From Pagrus major (Eukaryota > Chordata > Actinopteri > Spariformes > Sparidae): a stretch of DNA of 64,000 bases. Of the stretch, positions 1-13,400 are shown piece after piece. Numbering within the stretch: the stretch's first letter is position 1; each line of letters starts with the position of its first letter. Under the pieces are notes generated by a model, which searched no databases, was not told the DNA's origin, and saw only the letters and a list, made by a program, of their open reading frames with translations. The translations under genes were made by a program, and so were the position numbers. The stretch lies in assembly GCF_040436345.1 (NCBI RefSeq), contig NC_133232.1, positions 28,273,315 to 28,337,314 of the forward strand, read 5' to 3'.

Positions 1-115
1 TGTCATGTTTTCAGGTAACAGCTGTTTGAATGTCGGATGTTTTGAGGTCATTGAATGGAGCTTGAACGGGTTACAAGTTTTATCTTTCATGTTGAGTTAC
101 AACATCAAAAAACTT

Positions 116-450
116 AAAGGGGCACTATGTAGTTTTGGAGAAGAAATTCAAACTCAGAAGTCTAATATTTACATGAGGAATGAGGTAATAATACAAACTC
201 AGAAATATCCATCCTTTCCATAACTGAACAAACAAGCTGTTCAGAGGAAAATAAGGTCCCCAGAACACTGTTTGAAGCTGGAAAGGTGGCAGGGTCCGCC
301 ACATATAAACCAAGTAAAGCAGTATGAAATTGTGTTCTTTAGGGTCAGTTTGTTCATTTAGCTTGTTCAGGCATAAAAAAAAAATCAGTCAGTGAAGATC
401 TTTCTACTCTGATTAAAATTTCTTCCTAAAAACTACATACTGTGCCTTTA
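116..450. repeat. MITE-like inverted-repeat element, family A copy 1
   Basis: The left end reads AAAGGGGCACTATGTAGTTT and the right end is its near reverse complement (AAACTACATACTGTGCCTTT), so this is a short element with terminal inverted repeats. It is about 335 bp and has no coding capacity. Related copies lie at 34710-35064 (opposite orientation, judged by the internal sequence) and at 59462-59702. Ends of this kind are frequent in teleost genomes. The superfamily is not assigned because no clear target-site duplication was seen. Confidence 0.75.
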
Positions 451-1558
451 AAAATAGACATTATTCGTAACCTTTAAGTGCTTTCTGGGTTGGTTACAGA
501 TTTACTTATTAACTTTAATTGCAGCCGAGCGTATGTTAGTCTCTAAATCCAGTGTACAGGTGCCTCATTCCTCACCTGCCTCTCAGAAGCGGCACTCCCT
601 CCACATGACCGTGTTATATAAGCCCGACCCAGTCAACTATCTGCAGGGGTCAGTGTGTCAGAGGGCCGGAGGGATTATTTTTAGATTCACAGTCAGAGAG
701 GACAAATGTGACCCAAAAACACAGAGACAGGGGGGTTAGAGAAAGAGTAAGAGGAGTGACGGGAATCCAGATGAAGAAAAACAGAAGCAGAAAAACAAGG
801 AAAGAAGCTCTCTGTAAACAGTGGAAGAGGAGGGGGAGACAGAGAGGACGACAGGAAAAAGGAAACAGTGTATAAGAGAGATATACAGTGAGGGGGAGAG
901 AGCCAGCTATCTAAACACAGTGTACAGAAACACAGTCATACCTCCGCTCACTTCACGCCACCATGGCCATTCCAGCAGCTCTCTGTCAGTATGTTATCGT
1001 ACCAGAACAAGAGGAGTCCTGAAGCTCCTGCAAGCTGTAAATTACCTGTTGTGACCACAGATGAGCTCAGTCTGCAACGCTCTTTACATAAACTGCTCCT
1101 CATTTAGGCCTCGAGAATGATGCTGTGAATATAAATCATGTTGTCAAGTGGAGTGAAGTGGAGTAAATCACATGTTCCTACACAGAAAAATGATCATTTT
1201 GACTGAACTGTAATGCATCTGTCTACTTTCCTGTTTCTTTTTAGTCAAGGCACCACACCTCACAAAATTTCAACCACAGTAATAATGTGGAGAGCATAAT
1301 GACGTTTAGCTACAAGTTAGACTGCAGGAACCATCATTGGTAACACTTTATGTCAAGGTGCTTGCGTTAAGCATTAGTTTATAGGTAATGAGGCCCTCAT
1401 TTGTCCTTATAAGATACTTATTAACATTATTTGACGTGATTTAAGAAGTGTTAATAATAGACAGTTGATTTTATTTACTATCAGTGTTATAAACCTCAAC
1501 AACATGTAGTGCTCATTCCCGATGGGGGAGCGGTGACACATAAGTGAGTTATTAACCC
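451..1558. other. Intergenic stretch, no supported gene
   Basis: Apart from the speculative promoter at 615-988, this stretch has no recognised coding sequence. From about 1338 it reads GGTAACACTTTA and continues with TTAACA-rich sequence resembling a common teleost dispersed repeat, but its ends could not be defined. Confidence 0.5.
615..988 (+). promoter_or_regulatory. Possible TATA promoter and first exon, plus strand
   Basis: TATATAAG stands at 615-622. A MEF2-like site, TTATTTTTAG, is at 675-684. An ATG in a perfect vertebrate Kozak context (GCCACCATGG) is at 963-965, and a possible splice donor GTATGT is at 989-994. Without splicing the ATG opens only 19 codons (stop 1020-1022). With splicing it could join a good polypyrimidine/AG acceptor ending at 1243, but that reading frame also closes soon. 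The peptide is not recognised, so this may be a gene start or a coincidence. Confidence 0.2.
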
Positions 1559-2137
1559 TTAAAGGAAAAGTTCACCCAAAAATTTAAATTCAGTCAATCT
1601 ACTCACCCCGATCCTGATGGAAATTTAGGGTTTAGGTTTCGTAGTCCACAAAACATTTCTGGAGCTTCACAGCAAAACAGCGTTGCAGCATTCTCCTAAA
1701 CAACTGAAGTAAATGGGGACTTATTATAAAACGTAAATAAACAACCAAAAACAACATTAAATGGCTCCATACAGCTCGTCTGGCGTTCCAAGTCTCTGGA
1801 AGCCCTGAGATCTCCACTGATTTGAAAATCGTTACTTAACCTCAACACCTGTAGACTTCAGACGGGTGCGTGCTAACGTTTTAAACTTTGCAGCTCCAGT
1901 GAAGATTTGATCTTTAAAAATGATGTAAATAACCTCTTTTCAAATCAATTTGGGATCTCAGGGCTTCCAGAGACTGGGATTACGCTGGACGAGTTGTATG
2001 GAGCCATTCTATGTTTCTTTCTATGTTTTATTTACTTATTTTAAAAAGTCCCTATATCTACTTCAGTTGTTTAGGAGAATGCTGCAACACTGTTTGGCTG
2101 CGAGGCTCCAGAAATGCTTTGTGGACTATAAAACTTT
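1559..2137. repeat. Long foldback element, family B copy 1 (3' truncated)
   Basis: The left end reads TTAAAGGAAAAGTTCACCC. The body is nearly a full-length inverted repeat: the arm reading AGTCCACAAAACATTTCTGG at about 1640 is mirrored by CCAGAAATGCTTTGTGGACT near 2110. The right terminal segment is missing after about 2137. Copies at 27745-28283 and 31010-31547 share both arms. Open reading frames inside it are by-products of the palindrome. The ends resemble TTAA-flanked or Angel-like teleost MITEs; that family name is inference. Confidence 0.75.
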
Positions 2138-3877
2138 ATTTGTTGGGAGGGCGAGGGCCTTATTACTTTATAACTGATGCAGTGGTTATCAAACTTTCTT
2201 TGTTGACGGTACACCAAAGGGCAAGCCAAAATCTCAAGACACACCTGTATTCATATACGTACAATATAGCCTCCATAACACGTCACTCTGTTCACGTTTA
2301 TTTTTGGTTTTAGGGTATAGTATTTGCCTCTGTATCATGTATATTGTCAAAAACCTGATATAGAAAATTAAAAACTCATTTATTACTTGTTGTATAATTG
2401 TATATTGCAATAATAATCTCTGTTTGTAATGAAAAAATCTACAGCACACCTGGACTTGCTTCATGGCACACCGTTTGGGAACAACTAATTTTATCTCTAG
2501 AGGCCTCAAAAAGCCTTCAAATGAAAGCATCCAAGAAGGAAAATTACTCTTGGTTACAACTCACATCCACAATGAGGACATAATCTGTGGTGAAGGATCA
2601 CAAATAGACTTTATTTTGAAGGGGTCAGTACTGAAAAAGATTTGGGAACAGCTGGTGACAGTGTTTACAGTGAGCAGCAGGCTGTACTGTAGCTGCAGCA
2701 GAGACATAAGAAAAGATACGACTACGCAAACCAAACACATTATCTGTAATAACTAATCAGGACACAAGAGAGCGCCTCTGGGCTTTATCAGGGCTGAAAT
2801 CTGCTGCCACTGTGATAAAAAAAAGAGAAAGAAACCAGCTGGTGAACATCATGTGTACCTGATGCTGACTGATAATCTAGTGAATCAGTGTGCTGAATTT
2901 CAATCAGTCTGTGCTGAGCTGACGCATGACACATGAGTCTAACGTGATAATGAGGACTTGTGCTCTGATTCAGGGCGTCAAAAAAAACTGGAAGAAGACC
3001 AGGTTTTGGTACCAGGCTGATGGATGAACAACAGTGAGGAAAAATGTAAACATACATGACCATACATGAAGTGAAAGATCCAGCATGTGGCTGTGTTTAC
3101 ATGATTCTTGGCTGTGCATCGATCATTCAAGGTTCACATGGGAGAAGAATCATATAATTGCTACAAATTTACCATCAACTGTTGATGTGCATCTGATTTA
3201 CATTTCAGTTTCTCATTTGAATTATGCAAACAGACGTCAGAGCAGATTCAGACTAGCTCAGGTTTGAGAACAGTGCAGGGTGAATGTCACCAGTAGCTGA
3301 CTTCATCTCTACCCTCTCCAATGTGTCTTTAATAAAGCTACAGCTTCCTGTCTTACATTTTTATGATTTGTGCTCGTCTCAGTGAGCCTGTAGTGAATTT
3401 CTCGCTTTGCAAATTGTCTCCATGTGTACTCGAAAATGTTCCAGAGAATGTCACAAGTGTCTGTCTCCACCGCTGTTTTCAATTTGCCCTCAGAAATATG
3501 CAGAGGCGACTTGTTTCAGGGGCAGATGGCCTTATATGTATGTGCTGCTGCAGTGCTGGCAATGACTCTTTCTGTCCTGCAGAGGGCAGTAGACTGCATT
3601 GAAACAATCAAAATGTGGGCATTTCAAAATAAAAGTGGATGACCTCAAGCTGACTCAGTCCTTGACATGACCCTCAATGTCAGATGACTACAAATTAAAA
3701 GCATACAACTCTGATTCAGTTCAGATTTATGGAGGGAAAATAATTTTAGTTTAATAGTTTTGAATAAGCAGCTCTTCCACGGAAACCTTCTTCAAATTCA
3801 AATCAGCGTTATGTATCATTGAAAGAGATTCAATACAAACTCCACATAACCACAATTCAGGTGGTACAGTATTCCTT
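2138..3877. other. Intergenic stretch, no gene seen
   Basis: No exon, RNA gene or complete repeat was recognised on either strand. Two plus-strand AATAAA hexamers occur (near 3331 and 3628) but no gene upstream explains them. Confidence 0.5.
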
Positions 3878-3883
3878 TTTATT
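3878..3883 (-). terminator. Candidate ehd1 poly(A) signal
   Basis: TTTATT on the plus strand is AATAAA on the minus strand, about 570 bases after the ehd1 stop. Other minus-strand AATAAA hexamers lie near 4188-4196 and could be used instead. The real cleavage site is not determined. Confidence 0.35.
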
Positions 3884-3991
3884 TATCTGGCAAAATAATA
3901 AAAAGGGAAGCATTTGGAAAGAGTCAAAGTTAACAGTCAGGAAATACAAAAATATAGATAAAGCAATTCTAACAGCTGTTTCGATTTATTT

Positions 3992-4010
3992 CCTCTCTCT
4001 CTCTCTCTCC
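3992..4010. repeat. (CT)n microsatellite
   Basis: A run of CT dinucleotides lies in the presumed ehd1 3' untranslated region. Confidence 0.9.
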
Positions 4011-4450
4011 AAATGGGAAAAAACTATATTTCTTTGGATCAACATATAATAATATGGACTGTATATTTATAAGACATCTTTTACACAGGATGCACAAATC
4101 CATGATCAGTCCCATCACACTACCTCCAACTAACCCTGTAGAGTCCTTTCATCAGTTTTCAAATCAGCCCCCCCCTCCCCCCATTCATTTATTTATTTCT
4201 AATAGATTATCCCCTAATGCACAAAGATGGACTTCCCCTCCCTCCCACCTCCCCCCGAACCCCTCCAGTCTCTCTCTGGTGAATAAGATCACAGCGTCGC
4301 CTCCTCGTGGTGCGTCAGGAAGCCTGGAGACTTGCAGCTTTGATGGAGGATGATGCTGTTGGTGGTTTTGGTTGGACTTCTGTCTGGAGAGTCCTGAACA
4401 TGACGATAAGCGTTGACACTGCTGGTCTCCACAGGCTGCTCGGCCTTCCT

Positions 4451-7400
4451 CTAGTCCTCCGAGGCCGAGACCATTCCGCGTTTGGACGGGGGCACCAGGT
4501 GGTCGGGCAGCGTGGGCGGCAGCTCGTGGCCCTCCAGCTTCACCTTGATGAGGTGGTTGGCTAGGGCGAACTCCTCGTCATCCAGATAGCCATCATGATC
4601 CACGTCTGCTAGCTTCCAGATCTTTCCCAGGACCGTGTTGGGCAGCTTGGACTTCAGCATCTCCTTCTTGACTGCGTTGCCGGACACTTTGCCGTTGATG
4701 GGAGAGAGGGTGTAGAAGATCTCATCATATGAAGGCTTGTCGCGACCCACCACCCACTCCATCTCGTCGATGCCTTCGCTGGCACCCTCTCCATAGCCGT
4801 GACCGAAGGGACCAGTCATGGTTCCCTCGAAGGCTCCTCCCTTGACGATCTGGCTAGGCATGGTGGCCTCTTCCTGGCGCACCATGGCCATGAGACGGGC
4901 GATGTCGTTGGCGAGCATGTCCTCCACCGCCTCCAGCAGCTTGGGCTTCAGTACTACGAACTTAGAGAAGTCCTGGCCATTCAGCAGCTCCTGAAGGGAT
5001 GGGGGGTTGAGAGAAAACAGGAATTGGTGATAGAAATAGATCAGTCGTCAATGGCTACCAACAGGAGTAGCGTACAAGAAGCAGGATTTCCTGACAAACC
5101 AGGAAAAATAAATCTCATCCCCGTCCTGGCCCATCCTGGAGGGCAAGTGCAGGAAAGAAGGGCAAAGATGTGAAGAGAGTAAAGGTTGGAAGGTCATTCT
5201 ACTCTGAACCTTTGTTTCCTACGATTTGTATAACAAACCAAGAAGTCAAACACAGTCTGATGTGTAGGCGGCTCGATTTATCTTCATTTTTTTCTTTAAC
5301 TCACCTGCATCTTGGCGAGGTTGGGGAAGTCTCCAGGTGAGATCTGGTGCTCCTTCTCGATCTTATGGTAGATCTCTCCCAGGTTGGCTATCAGCTCCTT
5401 CTTCTTGGAGTCCTTTCCAAACACACTCGGCATTTCCTTTTTCAGAGAGCTGATGATGTAGGCTTGCACCTGGACACCAGAAATTAAATGGGACACACTT
5501 TCAGTTAATATTGTACTGCGCTATTGTAATTACTATAACATTATTAGTTCAGAGATCTTCAGGGGCTTTCTCATGCTACCAAGAAAATGTTCAGTCACTC
5601 TTCACTCGAGGATTGTCTGGATGTTTGAGCTTCACTGTGTAGAGTGGTGTATGTGCAGAGTTTGAAACTAGAAGTTACTAGAAGCCTTAAATTAAAGTTA
5701 AAGAAAGTTTAAGATGTTTGTACAATTGTGTGACATCACACCTATTTTAGAAGCCAATCAGGGTCCTGTATGCAACTCCAGTATACATACAGAGAATGAG
5801 ACTTTTCTGGTATGAGAAACCACACCAGGCACAGATATCTTTTAAAGCAGAGTATTTTTGTATGTCTTAAAACACATCTAGGGGATTTTTTAAAGTTAGG
5901 AAATTACAAAAAATTTACATTGCAGCTGAGCAGAAATAACACATAATCCCTCTTCTCTTTTCTTCTCTTAAGTGTTTCAAGGTCAGTGGTTTATCAAATT
6001 GCTAAAATCTTTGCTCACTTCTGTCTTTGGTTATTTAAGAAACTAAACACAAACACAGTTGTGTAAATCAGATTTTTGTTTTTTGCATAATCCTCCTCCT
6101 GTTGAGCGGGAGGACAGGGGGTAGTGGTCAGAGAATGAGGAAGAAAGAGAGTTAAAATAAGAGTAATGAGTAATAACATGAGTTGATGCTTTTCTAGCAG
6201 CACAGCTCTATAGATGGCAATGTTGGTCTGCTGGTCGATCCACCACTTTGGACCTGATGGACACATCTCAACAGTCAGACGGATTGGTGAGAAATTCTGT
6301 GGCTGCACTGCTGAGGGTTCTATTCTGTGTACGTTTGCTAAAGAAACATCATTTTGTTACGGTCAGCCAAGTTTTTTGTAAACTTTTGCCGTTGTAACTC
6401 TTGGAGGTCAGAATCTGCACATTTCAACGACGACATTCCAACGTCCGACTTTGACTTGAACGTAGCATTAGTCTCTTTTCTACTGACCTTAGCGAGTCGA
6501 GCTCGTTTGATGAGGTCATTGAGTTTGCGTAGTGCTGCATTACGCGGCAACGACTGGATGTCCAAGAACAGGTCCTGCTCCTCTGCCTCAAACAGCTTTC
6601 TGTTGTCTGGGACCAACAGGGGCTGGGCCCAGAATGACCCGATGTATACGCGCACCACCTGGAAAAAAGTTAACACAAGTAAATCATCACTGTACATCAG
6701 GTTAGACTTTACTGCCCACACCCACACGAGAGAAATTCTTTCACAGGTCGCATTCATGACACTGCAACGTGGCTAGAATGAGTAAGCAGGCACACAGGAT
6801 GTGTGACAATGCAATACAGGACAGTGAGGCTGACAGTGACACAACAAAAACACTTTTTAAATATATCAGTTCTTTGTTTCACATCCTGTGGAGAGGCTTC
6901 ACAATATAATGCACTGTCAAAGTCAATGAATAATTCTCTACATGATCCAAAGGTTCCTCTGGAATCAGTTTATGAATATGGCCCCGGATCAAACATTAAC
7001 TAAACAGTCAAGGAAACATCATAAGACAAGCTGGGTCACACAGTATCAGGTTATAGGGACTGAGACAGATGGTGTAAGAACTTCCCTTTCATTATCTCCA
7101 TATATTGGAGTTTTTACACATTTTTTGTTACAAAGACAAACTGAGAACATTAGCTCAATAATATTAAAACCTGTCCAGATCTACCTCGGACTGAATCGGA
7201 TTGAAATTTTGTCCATTTAAATACTGTGTTGATTACACAGAAGCATATATGTGAAAAACAAATGCTTTTTACCTCAGGCGTATTAATGATTTTTCCCAAA
7301 GACCACATCAGCGCTCCGTAGACCCTCATCAGCTGCTGAGTGCTGATCTGGTCTGCTTTGTTCAGCACCACGCGCATTTTGTCCTCGTGGTTCTTCAAAG

Positions 7401-10400
7401 CTCGGATCACCTCGGAGAACTCGTCTGAGATGTCTAGCTTGTGGGCGTCGAACAGGAGGATGATGCGGTCCACACGCTCTGCGAACCACTCCAGCACAGC
7501 GGCGAAATCGTAACCTGGAGAGAGAAAAGTAGAGGGGCTGATTAAAGATGGGAGCTGCACACACACTGCTGTGTCCATTAATGACTTGCTGTGTTACTGC
7601 CCTGTTAGTGACTTAACAGTCGATTCACTTGATTTTTTCTCAGTCTGAACTGACTGACACAAGCTCAAAAGAACATTAAAATGTATTTTGGCTGGATAAC
7701 TGTCTAACATTTGTTTTCCAAAGGGATGCTAAATGGCCGTTACACAATGTGGGTGAGAACAGGTAGTATGTAGATTTAGCATGCAATGTTTTGTCAATAC
7801 ACTTTCTTTGTTGTCTAAATATTGAATTTGACAGTTGCTCTGAGTGTATTTGGAAGCCAGTACTGACATTAATATTTTGGAGTTTGATAGTAACCGTTTC
7901 AACATAAAGCAACAATCTTGATCCCTTAGATCCGTTTTTCAAAGACACATTTGAAGCCGGACTTTATACAGTTAAAAAAACTGAACTCGCAATGTGCTCT
8001 CAAAACCAGTTTAGCATTTCTGGGATACAATTTCTTGTTAATTATCGGTGGATATTTACATCTATAGGATATATTCACAGTAAGTAAGTTAACCTGGAGC
8101 CTCATTTAAAATAATGTTTTTAGATTTGTACTTACTTGATCTTAACATCATTCCTGACTGTGTGCTTATGTTTGATTCATGAAAGATACTGAGCATAAAA
8201 AACTTTTCTTAAGCAGGTTTTAAGAATCCTATTTATAACTTAGGCACCTGTGAACTATGACTCTCAAATCAGCTTAAAATGACTAGTCATTTCCTCTCGT
8301 ATCATTTTGTCTGTTCAGGAATAGCCATGAAGAGAAAATCAAACTTTGTGGAAGACAAGATCACAGCGATGATAGAGGAAATTGAAGCCAGGCAACACAT
8401 ATCACTCAGTGGTGTCAGTCGTGGGTTGACAATCAAAGCCAAACACGCAGCTTGGGAGTGTGTTGCTGCTGCACATTTTTCACAAAACTCATGTAAAGTT
8501 TGCCAAAGCCTCGACACACATGGATCCCAATCTGTTATACCTCCTACATAACCAGCTGGTAAATCACTTAAGTCTGGTTTAGAGACTTTGCTTAGAGAGA
8601 AGATCATTTCTATATCAGAGTACGGTTCTATAAATAACTACTCATATGTGGTTTTCTACTTAAGTCATACATAAAATCTAAACTGATTATAAGTCTCTTT
8701 TATGAATAAGGCCCCTGGATTAGTAATTTCTTTTTATTTCTTTGAGTTTTGAAGGGAGCTTGCTGGTTTGCAATCTTGTTAAATGTGTGACAAACAAATT
8801 CTGTGTATATCTGAATTATAAAGATCAGACATGAATCCCTTCACAGTACGTTGCCTGATGTTTCTTGAAGTGATAACTCGACCTTTACATGTTTTGATTC
8901 TGGCTTTCCTTGTACGGGTTACTGCACAGTGTTCACTGATATCTCATGCCTATACCGCAGCAGTTCAGCTCTGGAAAGGATCATTTGTCAATAGGTCTCT
9001 TAGTGTGGAGCATAATGGAGTCCTTATATGAAACCTTGTTGGTTTGTTAATCAGCTGAGTAAGATTCAATTCAGAACAGAGCTGTTTCAGGCCTCGTCCA
9101 CACGTACACGGGCATCTCTTAACACAAAGCTTTTTTGTGTTTTGGTCTTTCAAACACACGTTAACAGCGTTTAAGGTCACTGAAAATGGAGCTTCAGGAA
9201 AACTCTTTAGGAAAAGACATACACATTTGCTTAAAATTGCGTAATTGGGCTTTTTCAGTGTATATAGCACCAATGGCAAAAGTGAACTCGGGGTATGTGT
9301 AATGATATTGGAGCTTACATTGAAAGAATGGATGTTATATTGTGCATATTCAGAAAGACAGGAACAAGCATTGGATTTCTTAAACAGTGCTAAAATGCTC
9401 GTCTGGACAGATATTGTTGTTGTCTTAAACCAAAAATACCCGTGTACGTGTGGACTCGGCCTTTGTTAATTTGAACTGTTACAGATTCAGTCAATGTCAA
9501 TACCACCCGTGATAAAAAGCTCTTATTGTGAAGAGCCTCACTGTTTGCATGGACGGTGATAAATTCCTGCTCTGATCAGACGAGAATCACCAGTGAAACA
9601 TAAACCAGTACAATGGTTTCCGCATTCATGTCAGTTTGGAGGCATATCTGACATTTTGCATCACTGTTGCACTTACAAACAGCACACACAGCACACTGGT
9701 CTGGAGAAATACAAGAGTTCAACCTGACAAAGAGCTCGATGGCTTCAATCAGTCAATAAATTGTGTTGGAGCAGGGTTAATTGTGGGTTCTCTATTCATA
9801 TCGATCCAATAATGTTTAGATAAGAGCTTTCAAGAGTCAGGGCTTTCTGCACTGGTTACATATTAACTAACTTTACTGAGACAGCAGGAGAGGCATTTGA
9901 AGGTAAAGTTTGGACCCTTTTGAAAAAGCCTGACAGCGTGTAGAAATGACCTCTATCAGGGACTGTTTTCAGAAATGTGCCCTATAAACAACAAGCCTGC
10001 CAGAAATGACAGATAAAAAAGAAGCAAGAGGGAAAACATTTGAGACAGACTGTAAAGACGAGGGTTGAGATAAAAAAGCAAAAGCATTGCTGGAGTGCAG
10101 ACATTCACTGTACTACTCACTTCCTTTAGTTATTAGAGAAACAAGGGGTCTAACTCAAATTACATAAAACAGGCCTTTTTCTCTCTGAGCCTCGAGGAGC
10201 TGGGGAGGAAGTGAGGAAGAGAGAATTATGGTTTTGATTAGAGTCAGTGGATCATCTGATCAGAGAAGAATGCAGTTGCTCTAAACGCTCATCTCGGCCG
10301 TCGGACAATCAGCGCCAGATCTGCTGCACATGCATTCCAACATGGCCGGCTTTTGTCTGTGTCTGAGCACATGTATACAAAAGAGAGACACAGTCGGTAG

Positions 10401-13400
10401 ATGGAGAGTGAGACTAAATGCGACGGTGATATAGATAGATGATGGAGGAGATGGAGAGAGGAGAGAAAAGGGAAAGAGAAAGGGAGAGAAAGATGGGGGG
10501 GGGGTAAAAGTGAAAGTAAAAGAAAAATATGAATGTAACTAGAGATGGACACAGAGGATGGATGAAGGAAAACACCCCACGAGCTGAAAGGAGTTCTTGT
10601 CCGTTTGTGTCCAAGTCGTCATGTGAAAGTAGGGAGGGATAAAAGGGGAAATTTTAAGTCTCAGATCCCTGTGGGAGGACGCAGAGGACATTTGCTCATT
10701 CTTTCTTTAGTCTGTTTTTAACGCTCACGTCAGGGAATCAGTCAGAGAGACAGCTGCTCAAGCTTAGACTTACTTATAGCACATAGCATCAACAACTGCT
10801 ATGTCTCTACCATGTGCAGTGATACACCCACTCACTTGCTCATGACAGATTTAGATAGGCCTCAAAATCATCTGCCAATCATTGAGAGAGAAGTGGGAGG
10901 ACCAGGCTGTGGATTTATTTTTCTGGACATATCAGAAAACACATCGTCATTCAAGTCTCCTGGATAATCAAAGGAATAGTTTTAGTTGGGATTTAGATGA
11001 GATCCTTACCACTCTCATGTTAGTACAGTAAATATGAAGCTACAGCCAGGACCAGATTAGCTTATTTTAGCATGAAGACTGGAGAAAGGGGGCCTTGTTT
11101 TTACTAAACTACAACCAACAACCGTATCAATGTGCAGAAGGAAGGTGCGTCTACTCGAGGACAAGAGGCTCATGCTTGTAACAGCATCGGATGTAAACAT
11201 TAATGGTGCCTCCTCAGCCACGCTGTAATGTTAGCTAACTGAGTTTGCTAGCGTCTGGTCCATGAGTAGATGCATGCTTCCTTCTGTGCAGTGATACAGA
11301 GTGAAAACAGTTCCTACATTAAACTGCTCACAACAAGGTCTCATTGTCGTGAGGATTATCATTTTATACATGTGTTAATTAGTGAGTTTAAAAGGTACTT
11401 TTGATTTTGTGTTTCGTTGAGTTTTTATTTGTCGGCTAGCTGTTTCCAGTCTTTATGCTAAGCTAAGCTATGCTATTGTCTCTAGCACTAGCTTCGTATT
11501 TAGCATAAAGACATGAGAACGGTATTAATTTTCTCATCTAACTCTGGGCAAGAAGTCAAATAAGTATATTTCCCTAGACGTCAAACCTTGTCATACACTG
11601 CTACAGAGCTATGTTATGGCCACATGTTCTAGAAGTTTCAACAAAGCTTCTGAGAGGTCTTTTTTCCCCCGTCAGCAAAATTTGCTGAATGCCAATGAAC
11701 ATTCAACGTTCACGTCCGGTCATCAGCAGTGATTGTGGGAAAGCCGCCAACTAGTTCTGCAAATTCAGTTTCATTATAGTTTTCATCACTTCATGGTTCA
11801 TAAAGGAAGAAGCACTGAGCCATACTTGCTGACTCAATCAAAAATAAATCCACTATCAGAGTATTATGCAATGAAAAAGGGTGGTGTCCATGTAAGGACA
11901 ACTATATTTCATTGTTTCTGAATGTAAAGCTCATTTAGACCTGTAGTAGTACAGGCAGTACTAGTATGCAGAGCACCTCCACACGCGTGCACACACACAC
12001 ACACACACACTCACACACATGCCCGTCACACTTCAGCAGCACAATCCAATCGGTCCTGTTTATATATGCCACAGTCAGTACAGTATGTCTGGGTACTACA
12101 GTATTGTGTTTATACAGAAACAGTTACGATGATAATGTGTGTGTGTGAGAGTGCGTGTGAGCTTGATAAAGAGTGTGTGTCTTTGACAGTAAGACTGTAT
12201 AAGTATGTATGTACAGAAACAAAACTGTCTGAGGTATGAGGCGTCAGATTTCCTCTGCTCCTCCTCTCTGTGGACAGGGTCACTTCGACATGAACCTATG
12301 TTTTCATTCACACACACACTTTTTCTGGTTTCTTATCAGATGCCACTTATTTACGCTTGTATGTTTACAGTCGCATCTTTGGCCTTTTCAGTGTCTTTGG
12401 CAACCATCCGTACTGTGTCTGTTTCTCCTATGGCTTCTTATAAGAACAGCAACTAACAAATACTTTCATCTATAAAAAGGTGCAAAATGCCTGTAAAAAC
12501 CTCCTGGGAAAAGTAATGACTTCAAATAGCTTGTTTGTTGCACCAAAAAGTCCAAAACTCAAAGATTTTAAATTTATAATGAGAAAAGTAGCAAAAATCA
12601 AAAAGAAAAACTGTCTTAAATGATCAAATAATTATCAAAATAGGCTGACATTTAAGCTCTACGTCATAGTTTTCATACTGCTGTGTCTCGTGGGAAATCA
12701 GTCTCCAAAGAGCAGATTAACTGACTGTGTACGAGCTCTCTGTCCAACATAAGCGGCATTGGGGGGGTGGGTGGGGGCAGTCTTGGGAAACTCTCTGCAA
12801 TGTTTGCCATTTTACTCCACATCCTTTCTCTAGAGTACACAGAAACCCTTCTGCATGTATGTGCGCTTCCTCTTAAAGGGGCTCAAGTCAGGTAAAAAAA
12901 GCAGAAGCTGCATTCAGCTCCACTGTTACCTTCTGCTCTGCATTCTGTCACATCATCAAAAGTAAAACTGTGGATGTGGCATTTCAGAAGTGACCCTGCA
13001 GGTCACAGAACCGTGTGGTGAAATGGATAAAATTATGAATTGATTTATTTCCACAGAGCACAGGGAAATGACTCAGATATAAAGTGATGAATGAGGGCAC
13101 GCAGCTACATAGCGGAAATATTTTCGACCTCTTTTAATATAACCCTTGCTACAAGCTGAACTGAAAACAGTAGGAAAGTAAAAACCAAAAAGAGGGAAGG
13201 ATGTGAAAGAAGACGGTGCGACAGGAAACCAAGGTGCAGAGACAGAAAATGAAATTGAAGGGCTTTGTGCCTTCTCTTTGCTACTTTCAAGCTGTGAAGG
13301 CCTCCAATAGATTTACATGACCTGTTTGGTTAGCGCTGACCTGAGGGTGTTAAGAGTTAAATACGGGTTTGACAGCGCTATGAGCCGGACTGCTGGAGTT

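Noticed and set aside
1632-2313. ORFs reading MEISGLPETWNARR and MGSQGFQRLGLRW
   Set aside because: They are the two arms of the foldback repeat and recur at the other copies; they have no protein family resemblance.
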